DNA from: Sacculina carcini
Taxonomy: Eukaryota; Arthropoda; Thecostraca; Sacculinidae
Assembly: GCA_916048095.2 (NCBI GenBank)
Contig: OU696573.1
Location: forward strand, 8,092,306 to 8,156,305
Direction of reading: 5' to 3'
Length of the DNA stretch: 64,000 nt
Positions within the stretch are counted from its first letter, which is position 1. Each line of letters starts with the position of its first letter. A model generated the notes under the pieces. It was given only the letters and a program-made list of their open reading frames with translations, ran no database searches and was not told the DNA's origin. The position numbers were made by a program, and so were the translations under genes. Positions 48,043 through 60,652 of the stretch are shown in pieces.

Positions 48043-50866
48043 TAGGGCTGTCAAAAGTTAATAAAGTTACTTTTCCACCTAACGGTCACTTTTTCATAAT
48101 CTACTTGAAACTGAATGAAAAAGTTATGTACGATTATTATTAAAAAAAGATATTAGGTTACCAAAAGTTACTTTTTCATCGTTAGGCTACTTTTTTGCTT
48201 TATAGGTTACTTTTTTATCGTCAGGTTACCTTTTGTTATTTTTTTTTATTAGGTCACTTTCCCACGAAGTTTGGTAACTTTTTGCAGATATGAGGCACAA
48301 AAACGATATAAATGAGGATAAAATAGAAATAGAGATGGAATATCAGGTCTGACGATCAAGAAATGTATAAGTTTCTGATGTTAGGATTTAGCAATTGATC
48401 TTCACCTCAATATCTGTGCTACTCGATAGTTACACGTTTTTGGGTGCGCAGGATAGTATGTATGTATGTATGTATTGGCCACTTTCAACAAAGTATCGGC
48501 GGGTTTAACAGGGTAAATGCAAGTACAAAAGAGCTAACTAAAACAAAGTTAATTGTCATGAGGCACATAGGCCGACACACAAACATTGACGAAAACTAAA
48601 GCATCGCACGAGCTAGCTCGGTAGTTAGACAAGCATAAGCTTAGTTGCGGGCGAACAGAGGGTATACACAGCTAGGATGGTCGGTCAAGACGGTGGTTGG
48701 AAATGTCACAACAGGTGAGGAAACCGCTACAGATGGGAACTACATGTGTCGTAGGGAGCCGAAAAGGACAGTGGAGAGAAGGATAGCATGAGGAAAAACA
48801 AGCAAAGTTAACCCGATAGGATTCCAGAAGATGTTTATGAAACTTAAGACTGAAAGATTCATTGGACGTGGCAGAGATTATATGAGAAGGCAGCGAGATA
48901 TATAGTCGATAATCTACGAACTGAAAAGATCGCGAGGACCAGGGAGATTCAGACGTGGCGCGAATTTTAGGAGAGCGATAGATTTCCGGGTATTATGGGC
49001 ATGGGTCGAAGGGTGGAGCAGCTCTCTGAGATAGGGTGGAGGAGCAGGTGAATGTAGGATTTTGAAAATATGGCAGCATATTTTTTGGTGGACTAAAAAT
49101 TTAAAGGGAAGCCAGCCTAGTTTATTAAGCAGAGTAGATGTAGGATGGCGAGCAGGGAGTCTAAACACAAAACGACACGATTGATCGAGTATAGATTGCA
49201 AGGATTGTTGTTTCGCTGATAAGGAAGAACAATAGTTAAGATGGGGAAAAATATATGAATGTATGAGTGTGATTGAAACTTGTTGGTCAATATATTTTCT
49301 AATGATATAAAGGCTGCGAAGCATGAATCTACATTTGCGTACAGTTTGAGCAATATGGTAAGAAAAACTAAGACTGAAGTCAAATGTGACAACAAGATTT
49401 CGTGTGTGGAAAAGGTTTTTGAGTTGGCATGATTGGGCGTCCAATGAAGGTGGCTGGAATATAATAGTTTGTGTTTTAGAGGGATTGACTGATAAAGAGC
49501 ATGAAGCAACCCAAGAGGAAATTTAATTTAGTATGAGAGGAAGGTCATTTTGTCGAGATAGAGGAAGGTAGATCTGGATTACGTCGACGAAAATGTGGTA
49601 CTGCAAAGACAGGGAGCGAAACATGGAGCAGAGAGAGAGAGAGAGCATGCACCTATTGAAAAGGATAGGACCGAGGACAGAGCCTTAAGGGACACCAGAT
49701 GAGAGTGGTTTCGAAAGAGAATCTTCGGAATTCAACCGCGCGGATAATATGCGATCAAACAGATATGATTCAAGAAGAGCAGAAGCAGAATCAGAAAAGC
49801 CAAGTCCGTGGAGGTCATTTAAAAGAATACGATGATCCACCAAGTCAAACGCGGATGAGAGGTCAATTAGGGTCAATATGACAGGAGCTTTCGTGAAAAA
49901 TGGTTGCAGAATATGGTTTTTACTCTTAACAGCGCCGTTTCAGTGGATCTATTAGCAATAAATGCCGAAATAATTAAAGCAAAGAAAACACCATGAAGGA
50001 AAGAGACATTAATGAGGTGGGTGTAAAAAGGAGCAGAAAGGTGAATGCTAGATGATATTTTCTTGAAACAAATCGGATTAAACGGACAGGAGGAAGGTTG
50101 AGTCTTTCGTAAGAACCGAATAGTATCGAGAAGTGAGATTTGTGCAAAAGAATTGAAAGGAGCAATGGAATGAGAAATGCGCGAGGAAAGGGAGCCAGAA
50201 GGTTTGACAATAGAGCTGAGTAGGGATTCGATCTTGGATGAATGGAAATCAGAGAATGACGAAGCTGACAAGAGGGGGGGTTCAAAGTGGATTTGCCCAA
50301 TTATAAACCATAGTTGCATTTCATTTTAGGAAATGCCCACGAACCGGAATCTCTCGTGATATGTTTGGAGTATGTGAGCTCACTATACCAGATAATGCAG
50401 TGTAGCACTTGACAGTACGCATTTACTAGGACAGGAAATAGCACGTGAGTTGCAGGGCGTGAGATAGCGCCACTTTCCCACGTTTGAGCTCAAGCGACAA
50501 AACATTGCCCCTTATAAGACTATGATAACAGGTTGCTTACATAAGAACGGGAGCATTCACACATGCAGTGCGATCACATTTTCATGAATATGCTCCTTTT
50601 GGCGATGTTAGCCAAATGATGTTAAGCCACTTTTGGTGGTTTGTTGTAAAAAGGGTATCAGATCTGAGAGGGTGGAAAATAGTAACAAATCGTAATAAAA
50701 AAGGGACGGGTGTATATTCTTCCCACAGAACTACAAAAAGAAATTGACTTTTTTTAGGGATATTTTTATGCAGGTTAGGTTATTTTTAGGTTACTTTTTA
50801 GGTTATTTTTTCTCGAAAATAAAGTTACTTTGTTCTGATTTTTAAGTTACTTTTTTGACAGCCCTA
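48043..50866. mobile_element. hAT-N element (TAGGGCTGT family), copy C, split by a LINE
   Basis: TIRs are TAGGGCTGTCAAAAGTTAAT and TTACTTTTTTGACAGCCCTA. The target duplications GTTATAAG (48035-48042) and CTTATAAG (50867-50874) match 7 of 8. The internal sequence breaks after GCAGGATA (48455) and resumes at TTGCATTTCATTTTAGG (about 50314), with the LINE between. Without the LINE it would be about 965 bp. Confidence 0.9.
48456..50312 (-). pseudogene. LINE (Rex1/L2/CR1-like), second family, dead
   Basis: The minus strand reads IDLSSAFDLVDHRILLNDL (motif A) and SGVP followed by a stop where GVPQGS is expected. It continues FVDVIQIYLPL in place of FADD near 49573-49595, then TRNLVVTFDFSLSFSYHI, HSYIFPHLNYCSSL, NKLGWLPF and PYLRELL. 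The nonsense codon in motif B and the second aspartate's change to valine in motif C make it catalytically dead. The 3' end at 48456 has a (CATA)n tail, unlike the GTT-rich tail of the 22-kb LINE. It is 5'-truncated. A possible short target duplication ATA(G) flanks it inside hAT copy C. Confidence 0.85.
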
Positions 50867-50874
50867 CTTATAAG

Positions 50875-52150
50875 TTATACTATTACAACTTATAATTATG
50901 CATGGTTTTATACGTTACAATGGCCAAAACCCGTTTGCTGAATTGCAATATCAATATAGGCGTTATTTTTGCAATTCAGTTCAAAACAGTGTCGTCCACT
51001 ATCAAAACATTTTCCATTATCATCCGTCTTCTTACTGTAAGCCCTGCCCAATAATGTGTGTGCATTTGCCATCTCAGCTTTCTCAGCAGGCCCATATTGC
51101 AAGTACGATCACACTGATAGTTAAATAGCCATATATTCATGCACATCCTCGGAGGGCATACGAGATATACTCGTATAATCCTTGTTCTCCTGAATCTGCA
51201 TGTCTTCACATTCACTTGAACCGCTTGACGCTCCCGGCAACAGTGCTCTTCAAGAAGTCATTGCATGTACATGTGTTGGATTGCAGAGTGTAGTACATCA
51301 CTGAGATAGTGAACAGGAAGAATTGAGTCAGTGATATAAGCCGGCCGACCAAGAATGAATTCTTAGAATCCTATCAGTTAATCCCCTAATCTTCTTCAAT
51401 AATGTATCGCATGTGCGATTTTTAATCTCTTTGTGTTAGCAGGAAGTGTCAGATGTATCTCCGATCAATCAGCTAACCAAGCAAAGGAAAAGCTACCTCA
51501 CCACTACAGCGTCTTTACCACCGACACATTGAAATGAACCCAGTCAGAGACAACCTTGACCGGTCATTTTCACGCACGGTAGCATGATATGCCGCTCAAA
51601 TCAGCTCGTACCGCGCAGCTGAATAACGGAACGCCAACAAGTCGATCAAGGACGTGCACATACTGGCGGAGCAATGCTCTTGAACATATAGTGAGAGGGT
51701 GGCGGTGGCATTGTCCTGTGAATCACTGTCCGACCTATTGGCAGGGCGAAAGAGAAAAAGAGAGTAGCAAAAAGAGAAACTAAGCCAAATTGTGAACATG
51801 TGCAGGAGCGTTCAGTTCAAAGTGGAAACTATGAGGACACAATGGTTGATGTGTTGACAAGCGACCACCTCGTAAATCCAGACTAGCGTCTCTAGCAGTT
51901 CCAATCCAAGCTGCTGTCTCTGGCGCGGCTCTTATCAATCGTCCCCCGAGTCTATCTACTAAACAGTCGGCGCTCGTCTGCCTTTGTGTTTCTTGTGCGA
52001 CCGTGTGTTTGTTTACATTGTGGGCAATCAAGTGCCATAAATGGCGAAACGTTTCAAAGATGTTTACCCAAATAGCTGGACATATCACAATTGTCCTCCG
52101 CCAGGCACCAATTTACCATCACAACACAAGGCCACTGAGCACAATCTCGT
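50875..52150. other. Intergenic DNA, no gene recognised
   Basis: Short frames only. 51550-51960 is somewhat GC-richer. No domain was recognised. Confidence 0.5.
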
Positions 52151-52152
52151 AC

Positions 52153-52199
<47 letters not shown>
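52153..52199. repeat. (TA)n microsatellite
   Basis: About 22 TA units. Confidence 0.97.
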
Positions 52200-52201
<2 letters not shown>

Positions 52202-52484
52202 ACATATCCCGAGAATCTACGCCCATACATTCCGGGCCCATTACACTACCAATCAATGTGACAAGTGTCCGTGTTGAAGCAAAAGGTTTTTACAAAGGTC
52301 GGTCAATATGTTTTTCCACCATAAGCCCATTCTAGTCGCTCTGTATGCTTAAGAAGCACTCCAATCCATTCCTGTACTCTGCTTATCTCACTTGATTTTC
52401 CAGCAGGAAGTGCACACATGTCGATTACACCAAACAATACGTCATTGGATGAATACACCTGTACGTGGGTATTGTGTTCCTTTT

Positions 52485-52533
<49 letters not shown>
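52485..52533. repeat. (TG)n microsatellite
   Basis: About 23 TG units. Confidence 0.95.
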
Positions 52534-52538
<5 letters not shown>

Positions 52539-52689
52539 TGTGTATGACGTTGACTCGATAACAAAATCGCATCCGGACGGCCAATGACACAAAGCAGGCG
52601 GAACACGGCACTTGAGTGATAAAAAGTTCACGTTCATTGTTACACATCACCGTCGTAAAACAATCCGCATGGTGTTAGGTAGCAGCGTC

Positions 52690-53060
52690 GAGATAGCTAC
52701 GACTAATCACAGTGCGTTCATTACGCCGCACCGCCGTTCCATGACCATGAATGAACCGCCAGCACGTCACGTGTGACCGGAGTGCTTGGTTTCGGCGCGA
52801 ACACATGACCTAACTGCGCGCCAACTCGATTTGCTTGTCGTCCATGACTGGCAGCGCTGCGGTGACTGCAGGTGGCAACTTTACGACGCAGTAAATCGCC
52901 AGCGACGCGCATTGTTACGTCTTCGGCGCGGCGTCGGTTGTAAAACGCGCGCGGTCGCTAATTGTCGATCGGACGACACCGCACTTACTCGACAGTGTTG
53001 GACTGCTGCAGGGTCGTGTCGTCTCAATCGGCCAGTTGACAGAGCTGTCTCGAACAGCTC
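52690..53060. other. CpG-rich segment
   Basis: Dense in CG dinucleotides (GGCGCGGCGTCGG, ACGCGCGCGGTCG) relative to its flanks. A frame at 52786-53079 is open on plus but resembles nothing known. It could be an unmethylated promoter-like island or a decayed exon. Confidence 0.3.
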
Positions 53061-55015
53061 TCAGCAAGTCACTAGTTGACCTGCATGTGAAACATGGCGT
53101 ATCGGACGCACTCGTGCCTCACTAGGATATCAGAAAAAGTCGGCAATTTGTGGACTCAGTACCTCGCGGATCTTATTACTGATCCTGCCATTTCTAATTA
53201 TGCCAATTAATTATAATTCGCTGCTAGCAATTTGTTGTGGCTTAATGCGCAATTATATCATGCCTTCATGCCTTATGTCATAATTATGTAATTGTGCCAT
53301 CATACCTTCACTTTCATCCGACGAAAGAATATTCGCCTCCAGGCGATGCAAGACTTAACAGTGAGATCACAGCCAATGGAACGTTTGCAGGCTCAAATGA
53401 CCGGTTCGAAGATTCAAAAGACTTACGTTTGATGACTGAAGGATTCCAGTGGAGCTCTATCAGCATTAACACACTTGCATAATCACTAGGCCATTTTTTA
53501 ATGTGAGTGTAGTATTGGTTTGAATTGTGCTGAATATTATGCCAAGCAACCACACGCGAGTTTAATGTGTGCCGTTTTCTCCGAGATAAACAAGTTCCGG
53601 GGCTTATTGTAATAAGTTCCGGGGGCTTATTGTAATATGCTCCGGGGTTGCTAATATCAACCACATATTCCGCTTTTTTCGAGATTGACTTCTTGCAAAG
53701 CCAAAGGCTGATGAAGAACTATACCAGAAAGAGGAAGGATAATCGTGGTGCCGTTTCTCTGTCTATCATGTCCCTGCGTGTGATTGTCTGAAAACTAATG
53801 CAAATGAGTGTTGGGGATGTGCCGTGTTGCCACACTCAGTAAGCAATTAGAAAATTCCTGAGTGGACAAAGCACATTTGCGTCTGCTTCCTGGTAATTCA
53901 CAGTCTAATTGGATTTTTCCTTGTTCTGTGACACATATCGTGTCGCACGACGCCAATTAGTCTACAACATTTATTATGTGATTGCGTCGAATTCAAGCAG
54001 GCTAACTGTGCACATCACCAGCTTCCAATTAGAAGCCGTAAATCGCCAAAGCATTGAGGCATGAGAAGCAGCAGAGACGTGCTCTTCAACTTGCATCATA
54101 CGAGCACGTTTCATTTTCGGTGAATCCAGATTTTTAACAAGCTCTACACAAGTCTTCATTAACACGTTTTTGGATTTCACAATAGCGAACGCTAAAGTTG
54201 TGCTAATCCGATTCAGTAGGGGATGTCGTGTGGTCGTCGGGACCAGTGCACGCCATAAACACGAATAACAAGACGGAACAAATCAACGTAATCTCACTGA
54301 GGTGTTTGGACAGCGAAAATCCCATCTGACGAATATGAATAATTCTAGTGTCACTCAGGCTTATTCTCTGATTTGCCTTCATTGTAGTCATTTTAGACAT
54401 AATTAGTGAAATTTCAACGCGGCTAGTCTTATCACACACACACACACAGTTTGAATGCTAGGCACTATTACGAGTGATGTTTCCCAGATCGACGTCGAGT
54501 AATAAAAAAAACCTAACAACATTGTCTTTCTTGTCGCATTATGCATATGAGCAGTTATTTTTCTGTTTTTTGATGTATTGATGAATTGGTATGCGTTCGT
54601 TGTTCAAATGCATATGCAATACACTGAGCAGGCAAGTGCAAGTGTTGCAGCACAGATTTCATTACATGAGGATTGGAATTGCAATTTGCGTTGATCTTGT
54701 TTTGCGTTTGGATTTGGTTCTGTAAGAATGTGCGGAAAGTTGAGGCGCATTTCCCAGTGTTAAAAACCTGAAATTTGCCCAGGTCAAGTTTTACTGTCAA
54801 TTAAATTGACTTCAAAACATTTTAAATGTTTGCAATATTACATTTCATAATTTTGCTTCACATTTTTGTGTATAAAACTAATTCCTTAGCGAAATTAATA
54901 AATATATATTTAACAAAATATAAAAGTAATTTTCCACACACTCAAAAACACGTTATAATCAATAAAAACAAAAGCATATACATTATGCAAACAGGCTTAA
55001 CATCAAAAGAATGAG
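53061..55015. other. Intergenic DNA, no gene recognised
   Basis: A duplicated GGGGCTTATTGTAATA phrase lies near 53600-53640. Other frames are short and unrecognised. Confidence 0.5.
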
Positions 55016-55315
55016 AAATATGCAAAGGTAAAAAATGAAGCCAAACCTTATCTAATCTGTCCTGAAACAATTCACAGCGATAGAGGTGCACAATTCGTGT
55101 CTTCTGATCTCAAGCATTTCCTGTATCACAACGGTGTAACTATGTCGCACTCCTCGCCGTATCATCCTATAGGAAACGGCCAATGTGAGAGAATGAACGG
55201 CTGCCTGTGGAGATCCATACGTCTGGCACTACCTGACCGAATTGAAGTGAAAAGCAGGATTAGATTGCAAGCGCAGATTGCAATCGTATTTCGAATACAA
55301 ACAAAACTGCAATAA
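55016..55315 (+). pseudogene. Ty3/Gypsy integrase core fragment
   Basis: The plus strand reads PETIHSDRGAQFVS, then SPYHPIGNGQCERMNG. This is the second half of a retroelement integrase catalytic core. The aspartate (codon 55079-55081) and the glutamate (55187-55189) are separated by exactly 35 residues, the DD35E spacing. The first catalytic aspartate, zinc finger, RT and LTRs are all absent. After about 55245 the resemblance ends. A small scrap of an LTR retrotransposon, not a gene. Confidence 0.8.
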
Positions 55316-55701
55316 ATGCAATTGCTTGCGAAGTGTCATGATTGAATATGCATTGAACAACTAATGTATATCGAATCTTCAACTTGAAAACTAACTAAAA
55401 GTATATTCCTAGTATTATCAGGCAGTATCTTATTGGAATATTTACAAATTTGTAGTCAAATATGTACTTACTGGCGTATTGAAAAGTTCTTAGTCATAAA
55501 AGGAAATGCTGTTGAATTTTTAGCACGATCTGGGCGCGAGGAACAACGCTGAAAGCGCCGAATGCTATTTCATATCTATTAAAGATATTATAATATCTTT
55601 TATTGAACGATCAGCAATTGATGGTCATCAGGCTGTTCAATTTGAGAAATATGTGTTCGCTTGATATTGAAAAAACACACGTCTCCTTGAAGGAGCGATA
55701 G

Positions 55702-55946
55702 CATTGGCGTATCCATGGGGGGGGGCTCAGGGGGCTGACGCCCCCCAAAATGTTTATATCAACTTCTCATAACCAAGAGGGTCAGTAAGAGGTCAAAAAA
55801 GGTACTTTTTCTGTAGAATTTTTATATATAAGCATTATCGCAAGGATGCTGCATAATGATGCATGTACATGACTGATCGCCCCAAAATTCAGCAGCCCCC
55901 AAATTACTTCAGCCCCTCCCAAAAATGTACTCTTGATCCGCCACTG
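55702..55946. mobile_element. hAT MITE (CAGTGGCGGATC family), copy 2, exact TSD
   Basis: Ends CATTGGCGTATCC (left) and GATCCGCCACTG (right). Identical 8-bp target duplications AGCGATAG at 55694-55701 and 55947-55954. Inverted relative to the copy at 46602-46827. Confidence 0.92.
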
Positions 55947-56053
55947 AGCGATAGAAGCATATTCATGCAGACGTTTTAGTTTCGGTGACTTGGCCCGTGT
56001 GACTCGGCCGCTACACTAGGGTCAGTCGGTCTAGTTGTCTGGTACTCACAAGA

Positions 56054-56288
56054 ATGGTGTTCTCCTTCATCAACACATCCAGTTGGACGGCTGTAGAGAC
56101 GCATGCGAGCGGCGAACCAATGAGCAGTAAGATTTCTATGGGGAATCACAGACCAACCAGGCTTTATCTAGGAAACGACTCCGTCACCAACGCCACCACG
56201 GACTTCACCACGGACTTCACCACGGACTTCACCACGGACGCCACACCGCTTGTTCTCAGCCAGATGACACCTGTCACCGGAGTTGCAT
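56054..56288 (+). CDS. Candidate first coding exon, secreted/receptor-like N-terminus
   Basis: An ATG in good initiation context (A at -3, G at +4) opens a 78-codon stretch with GC-rich third positions unlike its neighbours. It carries three N-glycosylation sequons (NTS, NDS, NAT) and a 12-bp tandem repeat (about 56194-56240) coding Asp-Phe-Thr-Thr. It ends at ACCGGAGTTGCAT followed by GTATGT, an acceptable splice donor at 56289, after which the sequence turns into TG repeat. Sequon-rich, low-complexity N-termini are common on animal G-protein-coupled receptors and other surface proteins. No hydrophobic signal or transmembrane segment is visible, and no downstream exon was found within the window. 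It could be chance. Confidence 0.3.
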
Positions 56289-56527
56289 GTATGTCTGTGT
56301 GCTGGTGTGTGTGTGTGTATGTGTGTGTGAACCGGCGCACACACGCATACAAATGTATTCAGACGCAGACAATCCTGCAGACGAGCATACATCGAGCACG
56401 CACGCTACACGCTTCAGTGGACACAGCACACACACATGCACCCAGCCATTTACTTGGGGGAAGTCCTGTGATTGCAGACTTGAACGACGGCAACGCACTT
56501 GCATGCAAACGTGCCAATGCATAGGCG

Positions 56528-56780
56528 CAGAGCCGTTGCGAGGACTAAGGGGCCCCCCCGAAGGCGACACTTGGGGCCCCATTATAAATATAGCACCAAA
56601 TAATGAATTTAATTATTAGACATAATCACATAATACAAGTTCAGGTGAAAACATCCGAGCGAAAACAAAGGCTATACATAATAAATATTATAAATTTCAA
56701 TATCATACGTGAAGCAGCGGGGTCCCTCAACATTCGGGGCCCCCGGCCGGGGGGTACGGGGGGCGGTTGCTACGGCTCTG
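56528..56780. mobile_element. hAT MITE (CAGAGCCG family), complete, exact TSD
   Basis: Ends CAGAGCCGTTGCGAGG and GGTTGCTACGGCTCTG. Identical duplications CATAGGCG at 56520-56527 and 56781-56788. 253 bp, non-coding, with C/G homopolymer runs near both ends. A second, truncated copy is at 7188-7450. Confidence 0.93.
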
Positions 56781-56813
56781 CATAGGCGCTTTCCAACTGC
56801 TTAATTGCTCGTC

Positions 56814-56814
<1 letters not shown>

Positions 56815-56850
<36 letters not shown>

Positions 56851-57052
56851 TGTATTTAATATAGTGCACTTTCGAGGGCAAAAGCGCGACCAGGAGTAGA
56901 ATAATAAAAGTGTAGACACAGAGCGGTATGGGGACAAAAATAAGGAGCACAAATCGACACAAATTACATGGGTGCTTGCAAAATTGAATACATACATAGA
57001 CAAAAACACATGCACACGAACACATACACGCGCACATATATACACATACGTG

Positions 57053-57088
<36 letters not shown>

Positions 57089-57180
57089 TAATGTAATGTA
57101 ATAGAGAATATAATGGGAATAGAGAAAATAAAACAAAGTGAAAATTAAAAAAAGCATTAGATAAAAAAAGATAAAAATAA
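56815..57180 (-). mobile_element. LINE 3' end with (GTT)n tail
   Basis: On the minus strand the sequence ends TTAAATACATGTTGTTG and continues as about ten GTT units. The same terminal phrase ends the LINE at 22311 and the fragment at 9192-9225. A TA tract (57058-57086) and CA-like runs lie inside. No coding part is present. Confidence 0.65.
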
Positions 57181-57184
57181 ATGC

Positions 57185-57430
57185 TAGATGGCCGTTGGCT
57201 AGCGAGTAGCTCTTCCGCCCTTGGACAGGTTTTATTTTCAGTCCTGCTGGGTGCCTAGCCACCCTCCTCACTGGTGGGAACCAGTGGGGGAGCCGGTTTA
57301 GTCGCCGACCACTCGACTATGAGACTGGTTGTACTGAGCCACACAGTACCAGTAGCAGGAATTCTCCTGACCAGACAATTTACCAGACCGATGTGAGTCA
57401 ACCAGCCAAACACAGTAGATCACAACGAGG
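57185..57430 (+). repeat. Dispersed repeat shared with 32115-32275
   Basis: Contains GCTGGGTGCCTAGCCACC, CTCACTGGTGGGAACCAGTG and TTTAGTCGCCGACC in the order seen at 32130. It may be a SINE body. The family is not assigned. Confidence 0.5.
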
Positions 57431-59495
57431 AAAAAGTTTGAAGATAACGGAAAAGATTACAGGGTAGGTAAGCGCCACCAGCAGCGATTATTGAAATATT
57501 GCGCCCGCGAAACCGGGAAATTTGTCACAATGAACTCCATTAATAAAGTGGATGATTCATGGGAGGCCGAAATGGAAAAGCAAGTGAATTAGTTGATTTT
57601 TCGCGAGTAAAAATTCAAACATTAATGGAAGAATGAATGATAGTAATCAAATTCAAGTTTGGATGTTGAAGCAATCATTGAATCGTGAAAGAATCGCCAT
57701 TTGGGCTGTCAAAAATTAATCTAAGAATTTCAAAAAGTACTTTTATTTTCGAGAGCAAGTAGCCTAACAAAAACCATATTGATTTCAAACTAAATCCAAA
57801 AACCTGATTTGAGAAAACCAAATACATAATCTGGTGAGAAAACAAAATATATATCCAAGCGAACGGAAGATTAAAATCATTCACAAATACTAGGCAAGCA
57901 GTCACACAAGCACCCACCACAGATTAGAACTCGCAGATCAAAACGTATTCTCATGAATAACCATGATGCAACTGAACAGTGCATTATTATGACTATTTTT
58001 GTAATAAATATTACTAAAATGGAATAAGAAAATGTAGTTGGATTACACGCGAACACTTTATATGGCATGGCTGCAATTCTCTTTGATCCTTGATCATCCT
58101 TGAAACCTTGATCATCGACAGATAATCACAATATGTCTTGATCATACATAGACACAGAGATAGAAGAGCACAGAAAACAATAATAAAAGAAAGGCCAGTG
58201 CAACAAGATCAAACAGAAATGCTCCCAAAAACCCACAATACACGCACACACGCACTTTGTACAGCAGAAGGCGAAACAAATGACTAGCCCCAAATAAGTG
58301 CACTGACACAGGGCAGAAAAACACGCCAAAGTTGTGTTGGAAATTGGAACAGGTGCCGATTTTGCTGCGCTGGCGTTGATAATGCACGACCGTATTGCAC
58401 GCGCCAGCCCGCCCCGGCCAGCATTGTGATGTGGCCTGCAAGCTGGCAATGTGCCAACGTTTTCAAGCAGCCACACCTGTGCTAGTGTGAGACTGCTTTG
58501 ACATTTGTCACGCCCAGTGCAAGAAGGGCACACAAGTTTGGCTGTGTGGGTGTGTGGCTGTGCATCTTACACCTGTCCGTCTGTATGTATGTGTATGTGT
58601 GTGTGTGTGGGTGGTTGTGTTGTTGTTGGTTGCACTTATGTACAATTGCGAACATGTCGTGCACATGCATACAAGTGCACACAAATACACCGACTGATTA
58701 CAGTTCGTAGGGTTCGCTAAAACCTCGCAACAAGGAACATTGTCAGCTCGAGCTCAAATGTCGCTCCACTTCACACTGCTGAACATATTTGTTACAATTT
58801 TCAAAGATATTTCAAAAATGTCATTCATTGGCCGGCTTGAAGAATCAGCGGTTAGCAGTCCACGGCCGGTTTCACTGGGGTTATCAATTGACGATTGCGC
58901 AATTATTTGAAATGCATTCGATTATTGGCGGCTGGCATCCAATGCCGGTTGAAATAAGGAAGTCTACAAATCAGCAGCGAACTCAAGACGAAATATCATA
59001 TTTAAGTGGAAATAGGATCAAGAAGGGTGCGATGCTGTCAATGTTAGAAAGTATAGGTGTTTTGATGGAAATTATGATTCAGTACAAGCATTGTTGATTG
59101 CTCAGTACAATACAATATTATTTGCCGAACTAGCGAGTGAAAAAATTACAAATGGCAAAGAAAAAAATGCGCTTTTGCTCGGCAAATTTGCACAAATATT
59201 TCTGAGCGTTGAGATACTAGGCAGTTAAAAGCAAAAATCAGCAAAAAGCAAAAATTGAGCAAAAATTGAGCAAAAATTGCAAGAATTGAGCGTATTGCAC
59301 TTGGAATTTTGCTAAATTAACAAGAAAAATAAAATAAATTTCCGCTCGGAACATACCAAAACCACGCTGATCCATACTAGCCATGAGAAAAATCATACTC
59401 AAAGCTATGAGCACTAATAAATATTATGATATATGAAAAATATGCAGTCTGTGAAATAAACCTTGTGGCAAAAACGCTAGAGACCACAATATATC
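57431..59495. other. Intergenic DNA, no gene recognised
   Basis: Short TG tract near 58590-58610. A 102-codon frame at 58789 matches nothing known. AAAAATTGAGC-type short tandem repeats lie near 59230-59290. Confidence 0.5.
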
Positions 59496-59574
59496 AGGTG
59501 TGAGCTGTCACTGTCAGGTGTTCATCCCACACTCAGGTGTCACGTGCACGCCAAGTCAAATTGAAGCATGCACT

Positions 59575-59682
59575 GTGTTTGTATGTGTGTATGTGTGGGT
59601 GTGTTGCAAGCATTGCCTGTGTGTGTGTGCATGTGTGGGTGTATCACAATTATTGCCTGTGTGTGTGTGGGTGTGTGGGTGT

Positions 59683-59739
<57 letters not shown>

Positions 59740-59797
59740 GGTGGGTGTGTTGGTGGTGGGTGTGCTGGTGTGCGCAAAATAGTGTATGTAAACGAGA

Positions 59798-59837
<40 letters not shown>

Positions 59838-59850
59838 ATACAGTGCGTGT
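59575..59850. repeat. Compound TG microsatellite
   Basis: TG blocks at about 59580-59680, 59688-59738 and 59801-59836 separated by GGTGGGTG variants. Confidence 0.95.
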
Positions 59851-59899
59851 GTAAGTAAGAAGATGTGTGTGAATATATGCGTACACACGGTGTTTTGAG

Positions 59900-60650
59900 T
59901 GCTACGAAAAATATTATTTGTGGTTTTGCTGATGATTTCACAGTGATAACAACCATTGACTTTCAAAGATCGTGTTGAGGTATCAGTAAATCATGAACAC
60001 TTTTGCCGCAATTATGAACACTTCAAAAAACGCTTTATCATGAAATAAAATGTCGAAAATGTACTTGATCTAGCTCAAGCACACCAAGTCCTACTTATGA
60101 ATTTGTCGGTTGACGACAATGGGCTGATTGAAGACTGCCAATTGGATAGAGGATAGATATATTGAGCGCCAGACTAGATCTGACCTTCCGAAAACAACGG
60201 TTACTTCAGCTTCTCAAGTATTTTTTCTTAATCGTGTAGAATCCTCGGCAAAATATGCATGCAGCAGATTTTCACCAGCCCTTATTGGACAGAATAATCG
60301 CGTCAGCTAGGTTTCTGTGTTGTGGCAAACTTAATATGGACCTAGTCAGCGGCAGGTAATGTTTGCAGCGTGTACATGCTTCATAGCATCAAGCACAATG
60401 CACAATTAATGCTCCTGAACTGTGCAATCTCCTGCTACACACTGCTGATGCACTGTCACTAAGCTTGCAACAGTCGAGAAGTCGTAGCAATCGGCTTGAG
60501 CCGTGGTGCACATATGATTCTATTGAATTATGCAGCATGCTAGTCGAAGAGGTGTGTTGTGAGAGCCAGATGCAAATATCCAATTTGCCGTCAAGAAAAA
60601 TACTGAAAACGACATACATCCAAGACTTGTTAGTTATTCATTATAAACTA
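59900..60650. other. Intergenic DNA, no gene recognised
   Basis: No recognisable coding frame or repeat. Confidence 0.5.
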
Positions 60651-60652
60651 AT

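Noticed and set aside
52786-53079. 97-codon CpG-rich frame as a host exon
   Set aside because: No recognisable domain, no convincing splice sites, and CpG-rich DNA has few stops. It is listed only as a CpG-rich segment.
58789-59097. 102-codon plus-strand frame
   Set aside because: It has mixed composition and no recognised motif, and a frame of this length is expected by chance in 64 kb.
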